A stretch of DNA of 64,000 nucleotides from Abelmoschus esculentus (taxonomy: Eukaryota; Streptophyta; Magnoliopsida; Malvales; Malvaceae): NCBI GenBank assembly GCA_035048815.1, contig JAUCBN010000054.1:10602001-10666000 (forward strand), written 5' to 3'. This document shows positions 38,535 to 50,349 of the stretch, piece by piece (the first letter of the stretch is position 1; every line of letters begins with the position of its first letter). The notes under the pieces are model-generated. The model was not told the origin of the DNA and did not search any database. It saw nothing but the letters and a program-made list of their open reading frames with translations. The translations under genes were made by a program, and so were the position numbers.

Positions 38535-39295
38535 CTTAAACCACTATTAACCTGGAAAAAAAATTCAAAAGCAAATGACTTGCATTTCCAGGAGAAATAA
38601 GCAGGATTGTTTCTTGCATTTCCATTTTCTACAACTCAAAAATGTAATTGAAAAAAAAAACAAAGGTAAATACCACTGTAAAACAAATAAAAATACAGCA
38701 AATTCAAACCGCTTGTAAACATGAAAGGAAAGAGATTTCTAACCGTTTATCTCCGAATAAAAAAAAACTTGTTAAAAATAACTAAAGCTATAAAATCACC
38801 ATTAAAATAAATAAAAACATTAGAATGAAAGCAAATTTATGGAAAATAAAAATTAGTACAAAAATGAATAAAAATAAACAGAGATAAATAAAACGAGAGA
38901 GGGAGAGGCAATTGAAAGGAAAGCCGAGCGGCAAAGGCAGAAAGAAATAGCAACGGCGACGAAGGAAACGAGAGGGGAAAGGCAAAGAAAGAGAAGAAAA
39001 CGCAGTGTATAAGAGAGAATAACGTGAAAGGGGAGGCGATTGATGATGACCGTAGGTACGGATGAGCCAACGTTAGGATAAGTGAGTGAGTGAGTGATAT
39101 CTTGCAAAGTCCGGCAATGGAGGCTGTGAGTGGTTCGCCGGATGAGTGGTTGGCCACCGTGGAGATGAAGGGATTGCGGCGTCTGATAGGGAAATGGAGT
39201 AAAGGAGAAGAAGGAGATTTGAGTGCACTTTACCTTCTAGGTTTCTGAGGAGGTTTTGCTCTACTGAAAATGGTATTCGCATTTCGGATTATAAA

Positions 39296-39438
39296 TTCTG
39301 GAAAGTACCGGTGAAACCTTAAATTCAGTTCATCTGCACCGTCCGATTTTTCCTTCTGTAATCATATCTTTTGTCCCGTTTTGCGTCTTGTTACTGTGGA
39401 ACAATCTAGAATTTTTATTATTTGCGACAATTCTAGAA
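39296..39438 (-). promoter_or_regulatory. Possible heat-shock elements upstream of CPN60B
   Basis: Two TTCnnGAA modules lie upstream of the gene: TTCTGGAA at 39296-39303 and TTCTAGAA at 39431-39438. A third near match, TCTAGAAT, is at about 39406. The first would be about 50 bp from a start site near 39240 if the 5' UTR exon ends at the donor at 39233. Binding is inferred from the word only. Confidence 0.4.
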
Positions 39439-39439
39439 A

Positions 39440-40007
39440 AGGGTCACGAAACATAATTTTTTTTATAAATTATATTTAAAAAAGAAAGAAAGAAAGAAAA
39501 GTGAAAAAAATATATTTAATAAGTTTAAAATTCACAATTTAATTAATTAATAAATATATTTATTTAAATATAATTTATTTTTATCAGAAACATATTCATA
39601 GATGGTTGTGTGATTTTAATCACTAAATTATAAAAAAATATATATATCAATTTTTTTTATTAAACCTTTAAATTAATAATAGTCGGATAATATAATAGTT
39701 TTTAATTGTGTGACATCTTTTATTATTATTTCTTCTTAACATATACTAAAAAAATAATTTTTAATTTATTTTAAGGTCATTGAATTATTTAAATATATAT
39801 ATTTTAATCATTAAACTATAAATTTGACAATCAAATCATTAAATTTATTAAATTTATTTACTTCAATTACTATTATTAAAAAATTAACGAAAGGATATTA
39901 CATTACTTAAATTGGACGCAATTACTCTTTACACAATTATTGTTCATATTTGAATTGAGATTTTTCATGACAAAATAATGAGAATATATATAAAATACTT
40001 GATTCGT
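39440..40007. other. AT-rich intergenic DNA between CPN60B and the UBP5-like gene
   Basis: A GAAA run at about 39481-39500 and ATTAAATT-type words dominate. No gene was seen. Confidence 0.5.
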
Positions 40008-40031
40008 TGCCGGGTATTACGATACCCGGCA
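40008..40031. repeat. Perfect 10-bp hairpin
   Basis: TGCCGGGTAT (40008-40017) and ATACCCGGCA (40022-40031) pair perfectly around a 4-nt loop. This GC-rich stem stands out in AT-rich sequence about 235 bp past the UBP5 stop codon, in the 3' UTR or just after it. Confidence 0.85.
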
Positions 40032-40264
40032 GTTTCGACTCGACAACGATCGAGCAAAAGTCGAGTGTCTCAATATCGATCTAATATCACTCTTGAAGAA
40101 ATGTTGTTGTCCAGGCAATAGGTTAGTGATTAATGTTAAGCAGCACAGAGCGAATCACTAAATATTTTGTAAAGACAAAGCTCACAACAGTCTTCATCTA
40201 GCACTCTACAGTCTTGAACTTACATGAATGGCAGCGAAATAGTTTCAGAGCATGTACCTGCACT

Positions 40265-43200
40265 TCAATGCTTATAACATGTTCTATCACGAACTCTACG
40301 AGACCCTGCAATGCCGCTGCCTGAGGTATCGGACTTTGTCCTTCGATAAAACAGGACATATGCAGCAGCAGACTTTACGTCTTCTTCGTTTATAGGTGAT
40401 ATATGGCTGTCGTCAAAGTTGTACCACCTATTCTCGTCTAGAAGCTGCAACAACAAAATCAGCAGAAAATGGTATGATGCGATACATATTTTATGCATCA
40501 TCAATGCATGTCATTTGGGTAACTATCGTTCCGACTTTTCAATTTTTTTTCTTTAATTACCTGTGTTAGACCCACATGTTTGATGCGTATCCGGATATGA
40601 TCCCTAACGAATCTCCAGATACATGAAAAACTAGGGGGGGGGGATTGAACACCCCTAAAGTGAACAGGTATCCTATCTGACACACCCAAGTCCGAATAAC
40701 ATAAAATCTGTCCCCTAATAGAAATCTAAGCTCTAATTAAGAGGATTCAAACGTGATGAAGACAAGAGCCAGAACAGAAGAAAAATAAACGGTCTTGACT
40801 GAAATGTCATAAATGTTTTGCCATCCCTGTCCAAGTACCCAACCCTCGAAAAGAAAATAAATACACAAAATATGCACATGAACCAATTTATTCCATTTCA
40901 GTAGGAGATGCTTCTTACCTTGATGTGCGCGGTGTAGTGGCCACTGCCCATGCCACCATAATGGTTGGTTAAGGCGTAGAGTTCGTAGAGCTGAGAGCGG
41001 GAACTTCTCTTGTCAGCTACATAATTTGTTAGGTCAAAATCGTGAATGGGAAAGTTGACAAAAGTTTCTACTTTATGCTTCATTGACCGGCTGTACGAGA
41101 ATCTTTTTAGATGAATGACTAGAACTTCAGGAAGTCTCCACAAATCAAGCTTTTTACTGGCTTGTCGCTGTTCCTTGCATTGTGGGCAATACCTACATCA
41201 AGGAAAAACTGATAATTCAAAATATTGCACGAATGAAACACTCCCCCCCCCCCTAAATACAAGTTTAGCACAGAAAACTGTTAAAACTGCCCCCCCCCCC
41301 CCCAAAAAAAAAAAAAAAAAGATTAAGTATTTTTCTCAAGTCAATTTAACTATGGCGTAACAGCAAATATGAATCTAGTAACCTGAAACATTCCAAGCTT
41401 TCAGATTCGAGAGCAAAATGTGCTAAAATGGAGGCATTGCATTTTGGAGCCTCTCAAAATTTAATAATTAAATTTAGGATTTTAGTCCCTTTAAGGGAAT
41501 CATGCATATTGACTAATAAAAAATTGCATGTTTTTAGATAAACTTACCCACACATTGGAGTTTATTATCAGCCTTAAGCTACACATGCATTAACTCATCC
41601 ATTTACACTATCATTATAAGGGTTCTAGAACCTAGAGTGGCCTTGCCCCCTTGACAAAACTAGAAGGACAAAATGTTGTGCTGCGTGTGTTTTGGACAGT
41701 ACAAAATGTAGTGTGTGTGTGTGTGTTTTGGACAGCATAAAATGCCCAGTGGAACTAGACCTATCTGAGGCAACATAATGGTCTAGCGCCTAGAGATCGC
41801 CTTACAAAGAAAAGAGAAAGGTAGGTCTAGTGCTTAGATGCACCAAGCATGGGCTCGATCAAATGGGACTTACCTAAAAGGGTATGAGGCACTTTTTTTT
41901 GTCAAGTGCAAAGGCACAAGACACAGTTGCACTTAGGCTCAGGCCTTTACGACACAACAAAGACTTTGCTAAAATGGTAGTTAAATAGTCTTTAACTAGT
42001 ACTTATAGCCACTTATGAACCCATAATTGAACAAACTGATAAGGATAAAGACAGCACACCGATGGTAGACATTATTTATTGTAGGCAGGATTACCACCTA
42101 CCAAAGGATCATGGAAAAAGCACAAGTCCAAATCATTTGTATACAAATTATTCACGATTATAAACAAACAACGAGACAAACAATTCACTATGGGAAAGAG
42201 AAAAACTAACCACATATCTTCTGGCACCAATGGCTCCTCTCGTAAAAAAGCCTCCAGGCAGGAATACAACGAAAGAGGTTCAGTACGAGCTTTCTTGGTA
42301 ATAGACCCATATTTAAACACTTCAGGCAAGTTTTCCAGATAATTTATATTATACTTCTCCAAAAGCTTTGATGACCAATCAAGATACACTACTATAGGTG
42401 ACGCGGATGACACATTAATAGCTTTCTCATCTCCGACAGACAGGTCAATACATGTCTTACTTTCATCAATCAGCTGAAGTGGTAGTTTCGGTAAGACCTT
42501 ATTTGTAGAAGTTGATGCACAGTTAGTATCGATTTCACTAGAACCGTGATCAGATGGATCCGTTCCCATCCCTGATGTGTTTGGATCTGAATCATCAGAA
42601 TGCTCTATACCCTCTTTCATTAATGGAATAAGCATTGTCTGAACAATTGTCTGGATATCACCACTTCTAATCGCATCATCACATGAAAGAGATGAAACAA
42701 GAGGAGTTCCAAAAGGTTTCCATCTTTGAGCATCACTAGTTTCTCTATACAACAATAAAATGTGTCATCACTTTAGAAACAATTAAATACAAAGGAAATC
42801 TTTAAGATTCACAAAGAATTAATTTTAAAGCAGTGGCACAGAAATTATCATGTAATTAGTAGGGAGAGAGAGAGAACTGTTGAATAACAAAAGCAATCAA
42901 GCATGATAAAACTATTTAAATAAAAATAAGCTACAACCTTGATAGCATTGAAGTTACCTGCCACAGGCCCACAGCTATCAATCTAGCAGTGAAAATAACA
43001 AACTAAAAGAACTTCAAGTTCAAGTGGCAGCCAAGGGTAAACCTTTTGGTGCCATGCTTACATTTAAACATTATCATGTAAAGATTAGTATGGGGCTAGG
43101 CAAATAGTACATACTGTTCTTGACGGCGATGTATCAACTGAATCAAAACATTGCTCTTTGCTGACTTTTGAATCTTGTATGCAGCAAGATGATCATCATC

Positions 43201-46200
43201 TTTGATTGAGGACAATGATATAAAAGAATCATCTAAAAACCTATGAATCAAATGATTCCATATCTGCAGGAAATCATTTCAAACAGCTTAGAAAAGTTTG
43301 AACACAGGTGTATAAATTCATGGCATAAAATCAAAATGTTTAACAGCACATGCCTCGACAAGCTTAATCTCTTCAGTCTGTTTCAAGGAGCAAGCACTGC
43401 TAACTGCTTGGATCAGGTCCCTGTAACGCCCCTGCTTTGGAACAGTTACAGTGCATGTTGATGGTGGAGCACTTCCATCACAGGCAAAAATTGTTATTGT
43501 CATAGACCGAGTGGTGGTGAATTGCAATGGCAAGGAGAGGTACATGAAGGGATCAAATGTTACAGAAACTTTATTGCACACTGGACAAACAAGTGTTGAT
43601 TTGTATTGACCCTACACAATGGAGTAGACAATTGATTAGATGCAATTGCATGATGTTGACATTTGACAATAACGGTGAATACCACAATACATTTTATAGA
43701 TGTTCTGCTTAGTCTTTTTAAAGATGATATCCATAGACTACAAATTTTACTAAGTGGAATTAGGAAAGAATTCACATGGCTTTTATTCATCCATTCTTGC
43801 TAAACATTAATGTAAAAGCAGTAACAAAGCAATAACAGATGGAACAACAGTTATGATTGATTAAATGTCACTCTATCAGAAAAGAGAAGCCCCCCAAAAA
43901 AAAAAAATTATAGGAGATAAATGTGCATCCACGTGTATTAAAATTGTAGTTTTATCTACTAAAGTCCTTATCGGACTATAATCATCAGGCGTCTATGCAT
44001 CGATGCAGTATTTCTATTGTAAGGCAATTAATTGAGGATTTACAGCACTGGGGTTCATGAAATGGTACGAAGCAATATACTTTCAGTGTAAATTGTAAGG
44101 AACCATGAAGTATGCAGCCTAGAATCTCTTTTCTTCTGTTTATCCAATTTTCAGCAACTCCCCTTAGATCTGAAATCATAACTACAACCCAAGGCTGTTT
44201 CCATGTAAAATCATTTGGTATAATAACATCCACAGCATTTTAAAATTAAGCAACACAAAATTCAGCATTTAAATCACAGTTGTGCAAAATAATTTCTAAT
44301 ATGCTTCATTTTCCTATCTTGTGGTCTTGTACCTATTTTTTTCCTGAAGCAAGCAGACAAATAAAAAAATCCAGTTCAAGCAGTTTTCTACCAAATTTTT
44401 GGTTCACAGTGACAGTTAAAAAAACAGGTCAGATATTGCAGTTGAACTGTTGAACCCACCAGTTTGCAGTTGAACTGGTCCAGTTCTGCAACATTGCACA
44501 TCATACATACACCAAATCATCCTCTCCCATTCCCATGACATCTATTTCTCTAGCCTCCTGCCCTCCACACATTAGCTTTAGCTTTAGTTAATCACCCAAG
44601 TTATGAGATTTACTATTAGCATGCAAGACACCACTACAACTGTCGGGCAGCTCAACATTAAAATGTAGAAGGCATGTTTCATACCTGACACACATCAACA
44701 ATTATCGAATCATTACGAGCAATATGATTTGCCCAATACTCATCAGCAACTTCTTCATCTGGACGGCCATCTGCATCTCTAGAGTTTATATAAGGTTTAT
44801 GTTTGACACGGTTCAGATCTTCATGAAGACCATCAAGCAGAAATGCTAAAAGCTCCTGCGGAAAAATAAAGGTAAACTGATAAGCTTGAAGTACTATAGG
44901 CAAAGCATGGACTAATAAGATCATAAAGTCAAATACAAACCTGGGAGTCATGTTGATTGTATCCACTAAATTGTGGTGCAAAACGGGCAAGCTTTGCTTT
45001 AAAAGGACGAGGGGCAACTGGTGTTCGCCCAGGTGCCCACAGTTTTCTCAGCAACTCTCCAAAAGCTAAAGCAAGCTCACCCTATACAAGAACAAATCAG
45101 CTTAACATAATAGTTATACAACAAATTATTCAATTAGAATGTTCTCGTCTCATTCATACAAGTACTGAACAAGGATGAACAAAATTTAGTGTTTTACACG
45201 TGTTCACCACACCATTGTTTGACATGTTTTTACATTAGATGCCAGCGGTGTGTTTGAAAGTGCAAATCTGCAATATATAATAGCAACACTAGAACTAATA
45301 ATACACAAAAATTTATCAAAGGGGGGAAAACACTGCATTATACTATTCACACACTAGAACTTCTCCATGGAGTCATAACAATGAAAGGATTACTCATGCC
45401 ACGTCTACTTTTGAGGGTTAGAAACTTACAACCATGCCCAAAGGGTTTTGCCAGTTTATTTCTTGATGATAATCTTCCCGAAAATATCTAGCGAACTCTG
45501 GTGTATGAACAAGGCACTGTATAGCACTATTCATGAAGCAAGTATTCCCAAGATTCAGCAGCCCAGTTAAACCACCAAAAGTCCCCCTAGTAATAACACC
45601 ACTGTTCCCAAGATTGTTATCCGATTCTTTACTAGGATAACCTAAGGTTTGATTTTGTGATTGCTCTGCACTATAACCTTTGGATGCAATCTTATTCGCG
45701 GACAGACCTCCTGCAATTGATAAACCTGATTTAGATGGCTCTAAAAGAGCAGAAGTGACTTCCTTATCTGGAAATCCATTGTCTGGACAATTTGTCCCAC
45801 CACTTAATGCAGAATCATTAACATTGTTAAGGACCTCCACCAAAATCTGTTTAAATTCAAGACAACAAAATAATAGGTTAAAACCAAAAGAGAGTAATAA
45901 TGCTAAAACAAGAACCATCCTCAAACGCACATCAATTTCTGTACTCTATCCAATATGTATCTGCATATTCATGTGTTAAAGAATGAGCATACATATTATT
46001 TCTGAATGGATAGAAAGAAGAAAATGTTTTAAGGTCAAGTCAAAAGACACTTTCTTATAGTAAAATAAATTCTAAGTCATTGAGACAGATATTGCTAAAA
46101 AGACTAGATGATAACCAAAAGAGAAGAAAGTGGATACGCGTACGCCTGATATATCTGAAGTAGATAATAATTAGCATATGGTGGTCACCAAGAAAACATA

Positions 46201-48938
46201 TCAAGGAGGCTATCCATCTTTGGATGTAGATAAACACCACAGCAGCAAGGGTCACATACAGCAAACTGTTGATATTAAAGGCACAATGATAAAGATTGAA
46301 CATTTCTAAGCAATCTAAATGCCTAAACTTCACATAAAGAAAAATATGATTAAAGTTTCTAAAGAAAAATGTAGCAAGTGGCAACAGATGGCAAAAGACT
46401 TGTCATATAGATTCAGAAATAATACTGTGCCACTAAAGGGTGGTAATCTGAAGGATAATCACTGATTTTGAAACGATTTCTTCTTGCTTTTAGCATAGTT
46501 GACAGAAATCTTAACAAAGTAACACATTAATAAATGCATGGAACCTTTTTTTTTCTCTCAAAATTCTATCCATTTTATAATTTTACAATGGGTAGAAGCA
46601 TCAAACACAGGATACAATTTCAGATGCTTAACTGGTTTCTTTATAACAGACACATTAATCGTAAAATGATAAATAAATAAATAAATGGTGCAGCGAAAAG
46701 GACCCACATCCTGATCCATCTGTATGTTGGCATCATCAAGAGTTTTATCCATGTCATTCATCAAAGCATGCTTCCGATGACCATAGTAATCCCAAATACA
46801 AACCTGAAAATATAAGGAAACAAAAACATTAAATGACTTGAAAATGAAAAACGGAATTTGAAGAAAACAGAAACAGAGAAGGAAATAATCTTGCATCTGA
46901 AATTACTTGTTCCAAGTTTAGATGAAAAATCTCACATGCTCGCCGGTGAAGCTCACCTATAGTTTCCTGTCCAAGATAATTCAATATTCAGAAACCAGTT
47001 ATTCTAAAAAATCACAATGAGAGCAGCACAGCTGAAGTAAACTGTAAAAGATGCCTTATAACAAAGTTTCAAATTTTACCTTCTTACTTATTCTTATAGA
47101 TGAGTTATCACCTTTTGGCGTCACAAGAAGTTGCAAACGCAGTGGATAAACCTCCACAGCAAACTCTGTCTGAGAAATACCAGAATTAATTACTTTTCGC
47201 GACAATGCTGGACCCCCACCATACCTGAATGCAAAAGTGCTTAATTGATTCCTCAATATATCAGAAAATGTACAGTACAGCCCTATAATTTAGAATCCCC
47301 CCAGGACAAAAAGGATTATTAGACCTTTTATGATGGACTGCCAAATACAGCATAAATTAGATTTATTTCTACAATTATGGTCTCTATATGTGAGATATGC
47401 AATGCATACATACAGTAATAGTATATACAATCAAAATGTTTTGAAGAGAGATAAATTTTGTGATATCACGTTATCAATATCCAAAAGAATGGAAAGATGG
47501 TTGAGAAGCTTTTCGTGTATTTTATGAATCATCTTAATTAACCGTGTATCAAATAACTGACCTATTCACACAAACAGGCAGACCTAAAACATACAATTAA
47601 TCAGCGGGTTCAGGAAAAGTTTCTGCTCAGTTGACATCAAGGTCAATCGTATGCTTAGATTCCCTAAAAACATGTATGCAGCACAGAGAATCACATTAAG
47701 AAAATGTACAAATATAAAACTACAAAAATAAGAGTAAACGTGATGTACAAAATTCTGTTGGGCCATAGGTTCAAAACTTCCAATATATAGGCATACTAGC
47801 AATTTCTCTATTACGAAAGAATAGATTGGAACTCCATAAACAGCATACACTTCAAAAAATTTCTTATCAGTAGGTAACTTATGATAAAATCAGTTACTCC
47901 TCAAAGAAAAACTTTTAGGCTGGCATTTGTAGCTATAACAACAAACTATGGGCAAAACCAGTGCATAAATGAACATTCTTTGGTTAAATGAAGCTTCATC
48001 TAAGACGCTAAAGCTAGGGCATCCATCATAGAGAAATTTGCTTAGCTTAATGCTGATATGAATCCATAAAATGATCATTATCTTGTATAGCAGTTGAACA
48101 TAAGAAATCCAAAGACAGGTTCATATACTTAACACGATCCCAATGAATCTACCTAGCTTAGTGTTGATTTCTATTAGAAAAAAATTATCTTCTACACCAA
48201 ATTCAGTCTAAAAACTCCGCACGCCTGTCTAATGACTTAAATGCTTTGCAAATGAAAATTTAATTGTTAACAAGGATTTCAATATCGGGTTACTTCATTG
48301 TTTAACTCGAAACAAGTTACCTACACAAAATTACTTATAATATTTTACATGCAAATAATTCTTAACAGAACCCAAAAATATTTCAAAGAAAGCATATTTA
48401 TATAACTAACCATGAATAAAGTTGGTTCCAAACTTGTTGAGGGAGCAAAACATAGTCACGGCCTTCTAATAAAGTATCATGAATCTCAACACTATCTTCG
48501 GAGTTTGCATCCTCCGCCGTCCCATCGGATATCAAATCAGAATTATCAATTCCCAAAGGCCTTTTTGAGATACCCGAACCATTTGAATCCGAATTCCCAG
48601 CCAAAGTAGAGCTTCCTTCGTTGTTGTTGTTGTTGTTAGGCTGCTGATCCTGGTTCACATAATCAATCCAGGTCTGCCACCATCTATTTTTCAGAAGAAA
48701 AAAAAGTGAAGAAAATAGTAGAAATAGCTTAAAAACGAAGTCACAAAACGGAAATTGAGGGGAAAAGACAAAAGGATATTAACTTTTGAGTGATGAGAAA
48801 GAAGGAATCGCCTTCTTTGGTGTTAGCTTCGGCGGTGAGGGCAATGTCTCTAATTAAAACCCTCTCTTCCTCGGGACTCAACTCCTTAGCCGTCAACAAA
48901 GTCGCCGTGGCTGCCACCGCCGTCGCCACCTCCGTCAT
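40265..48938 (-). CDS. UBP5: Ubiquitin carboxyl-terminal hydrolase, UBP5-like (DUSP plus USP domains), 953 aa
   Basis: A cysteine deubiquitinase of the USP family. Exons in coding order: 48938-48784, 48683-48411, 47224-47080, 46966-46907, 46803-46708, 45846-45430, 45081-44941, 44855-44685, 43611-43345, 43263-43115, 42744-42211, 41192-40919, 40444-40265. All phases close and the stop is TGA. The N-terminal DUSP-type region includes RDIALTAEANTKEGDSFFLI and GRDYVLLPQQVWNQLYSW. A ubiquitin-like region (YPLRLQLL, RISKK) follows. The Cys box is LLNLGNTCFMNSAIQC, in exon 45846-45430. CPVC and CPQC pairs probably bind zinc. The His box is NHYGGMGSGHYTAH (near residue 885), followed by WYNFDDSHISPI. 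I start at the ATG at 48938; a nearer upstream frame opens only with GTG. Length fits Arabidopsis UBP5 (about 924 aa); the exact paralogue is less sure than the family. Confidence 0.92.
41242..41320. repeat. Homopolymer cluster (C-runs and A-run) in a UBP5 intron
   Basis: A C-run near 41242-41253, then a run of about 14 C followed by about 18 A near 41289-41320. A G-run lies at about 40634-40643 in the next intron. Such runs are prone to length errors in assemblies. Confidence 0.85.
41680..41750. repeat. (GT)n microsatellite within a short duplication
   Basis: GTGTGTTTTGGACAG followed by TACAAAATG or CATAAAATG occurs twice, with a GT run of about 16 bp (41711-41726) leading the second copy. 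It is intronic in the UBP5-like gene. Confidence 0.8.
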
Positions 48939-49199
48939 CACTGTCTTGTTTCTGTCTACCTCCACAGCAGATCTCCAATTATTCAGCGAAAAAATTTCAA
49001 ATTTCAGACTGTTGGATCAACCGTATTTTTCTCTAAGCTGGAGAAGTGATGTTTTCTCCCTAAGCTTAAGAACTGCCTGAATCCTGATGGTTCAAAAAAA
49101 ATAATTAAGAACTGCTTGAACTTCGAATATAAACCGGGTTTTTCCCCTTTTCGTTCTTTATGCATTTGTGACAAATATCTGGACCGGTCCAACTAAACC

Positions 49200-50349
49200 T
49201 GTTGAGTAACCCGCAGTTAAAGGCTTCAGGCCCAACTTAAAGTTGTTTTGTTTTTAAAGAGTTTAACTATACAGATAGCCAACAAAGTATTTAGAGATAT
49301 TTATTTTGACCATCAAATTATAAAATTTGATAATTAGGTCACTAAATTATTAAATTGAACTTAAATCATTTTATATGTATAATATTATACAAATTACCAA
49401 AAACAAATCAAGTAATTCAATTAGAATAAAAAAATGATTTAAAATATTTAAATTAAAATTTTTATTTAAAGGAAAAGAAATTCTATTTAAAATATCCAAT
49501 TTTTTTAATCAAATATCTTAATCAAAATATTTATTTTAATAAATATTAAATTAAAAAATTCACTTTTATTTAAAATATACAAATATTTTAAATTAAACTT
49601 TTTAACAAAAATTTTGATTTGAATATCTTAAATCAATTTTTTATTTTAAATTAAATTACTTGATTTAATTTAGTGGTTTGTATGATTTTATCCATTCAAA
49701 ATGATTTTGGTTTGATTTTTCTTTTAATTTTTTTATTTTTTCTCTAACATTTATTACATTATAAAATATGTATAAAACACAATAACTATTTTAGAATTAT
49801 TTAAAATTTTTAGATTAATTTTAGATACATTAATTTTTATTTATTTTAAATATAATTTTAAAATTTTAAAAAGTTGGTACATGATAGTTAATAAAAATTA
49901 ATGATAAAAATTAGCGAATAGTAACGGTGGAGTATATATTTCAGTAACGTTAGAAACATTAGACATTAAGGTGAACTAAAAAAATATTAAGTATCAAACT
50001 AAAAAAATAAGTATAAGTTAAACACTTTTTTTGATTATTAAACCTTAAAATATTTTTATTATTTTTAATAATTTTTAAAAATGGTTTTACAAAAATTAGG
50101 TTTAAAAATGTATAATATTTCATTTTAATTTAAATGAATATTATAATTGCATTTGATTCAGAATAATTGATATAAAATATTCCCAAATTAAAGCACAATT
50201 GAGAGTTTATCAAAATGTATTTGATAAACAAAGTTAGGCCTAGGAAAACAACAAAACCCAAAGATAGTTTGAATCCTTGGCATCCATCCACCATTCACCC
50301 ACAACAGATTTTCAAATTATCCGAAATTCTAAACCCGAAACTCAAACAA
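49200..50349. other. AT-rich intergenic DNA between UBP5 and WRI1
   Basis: The left ~150 bp probably include the UBP5 promoter; the right ~200 bp probably belong to the WRI1 3' UTR. The words ATTAGGTCACTAAATTATTAAATT near 49335 resemble the interior of the fold-back element at 53650-53894, so a decayed relative may be present. No gene was seen. Confidence 0.45.

Noticed and set aside
38281..38550. Plus-strand open frame over CPN60B exon 1
   Set aside because: It is the antisense shadow of the transit-peptide exon, which has the family sequence and splice phases.
41760..41960. Similarity between UBP5 intron sequence and 60950-61090 (GGCAC, GCCTAGG and related words)
   Set aside because: Only short words are shared. 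They may belong to a dispersed dicot repeat, but I could not trace boundaries by eye.
48939..48965. Nine-residue N-terminal extension of UBP5 from an upstream GTG
   Set aside because: Plant nuclear genes start at ATG; the ATG at 48938 gives the usual UBP5 beginning.
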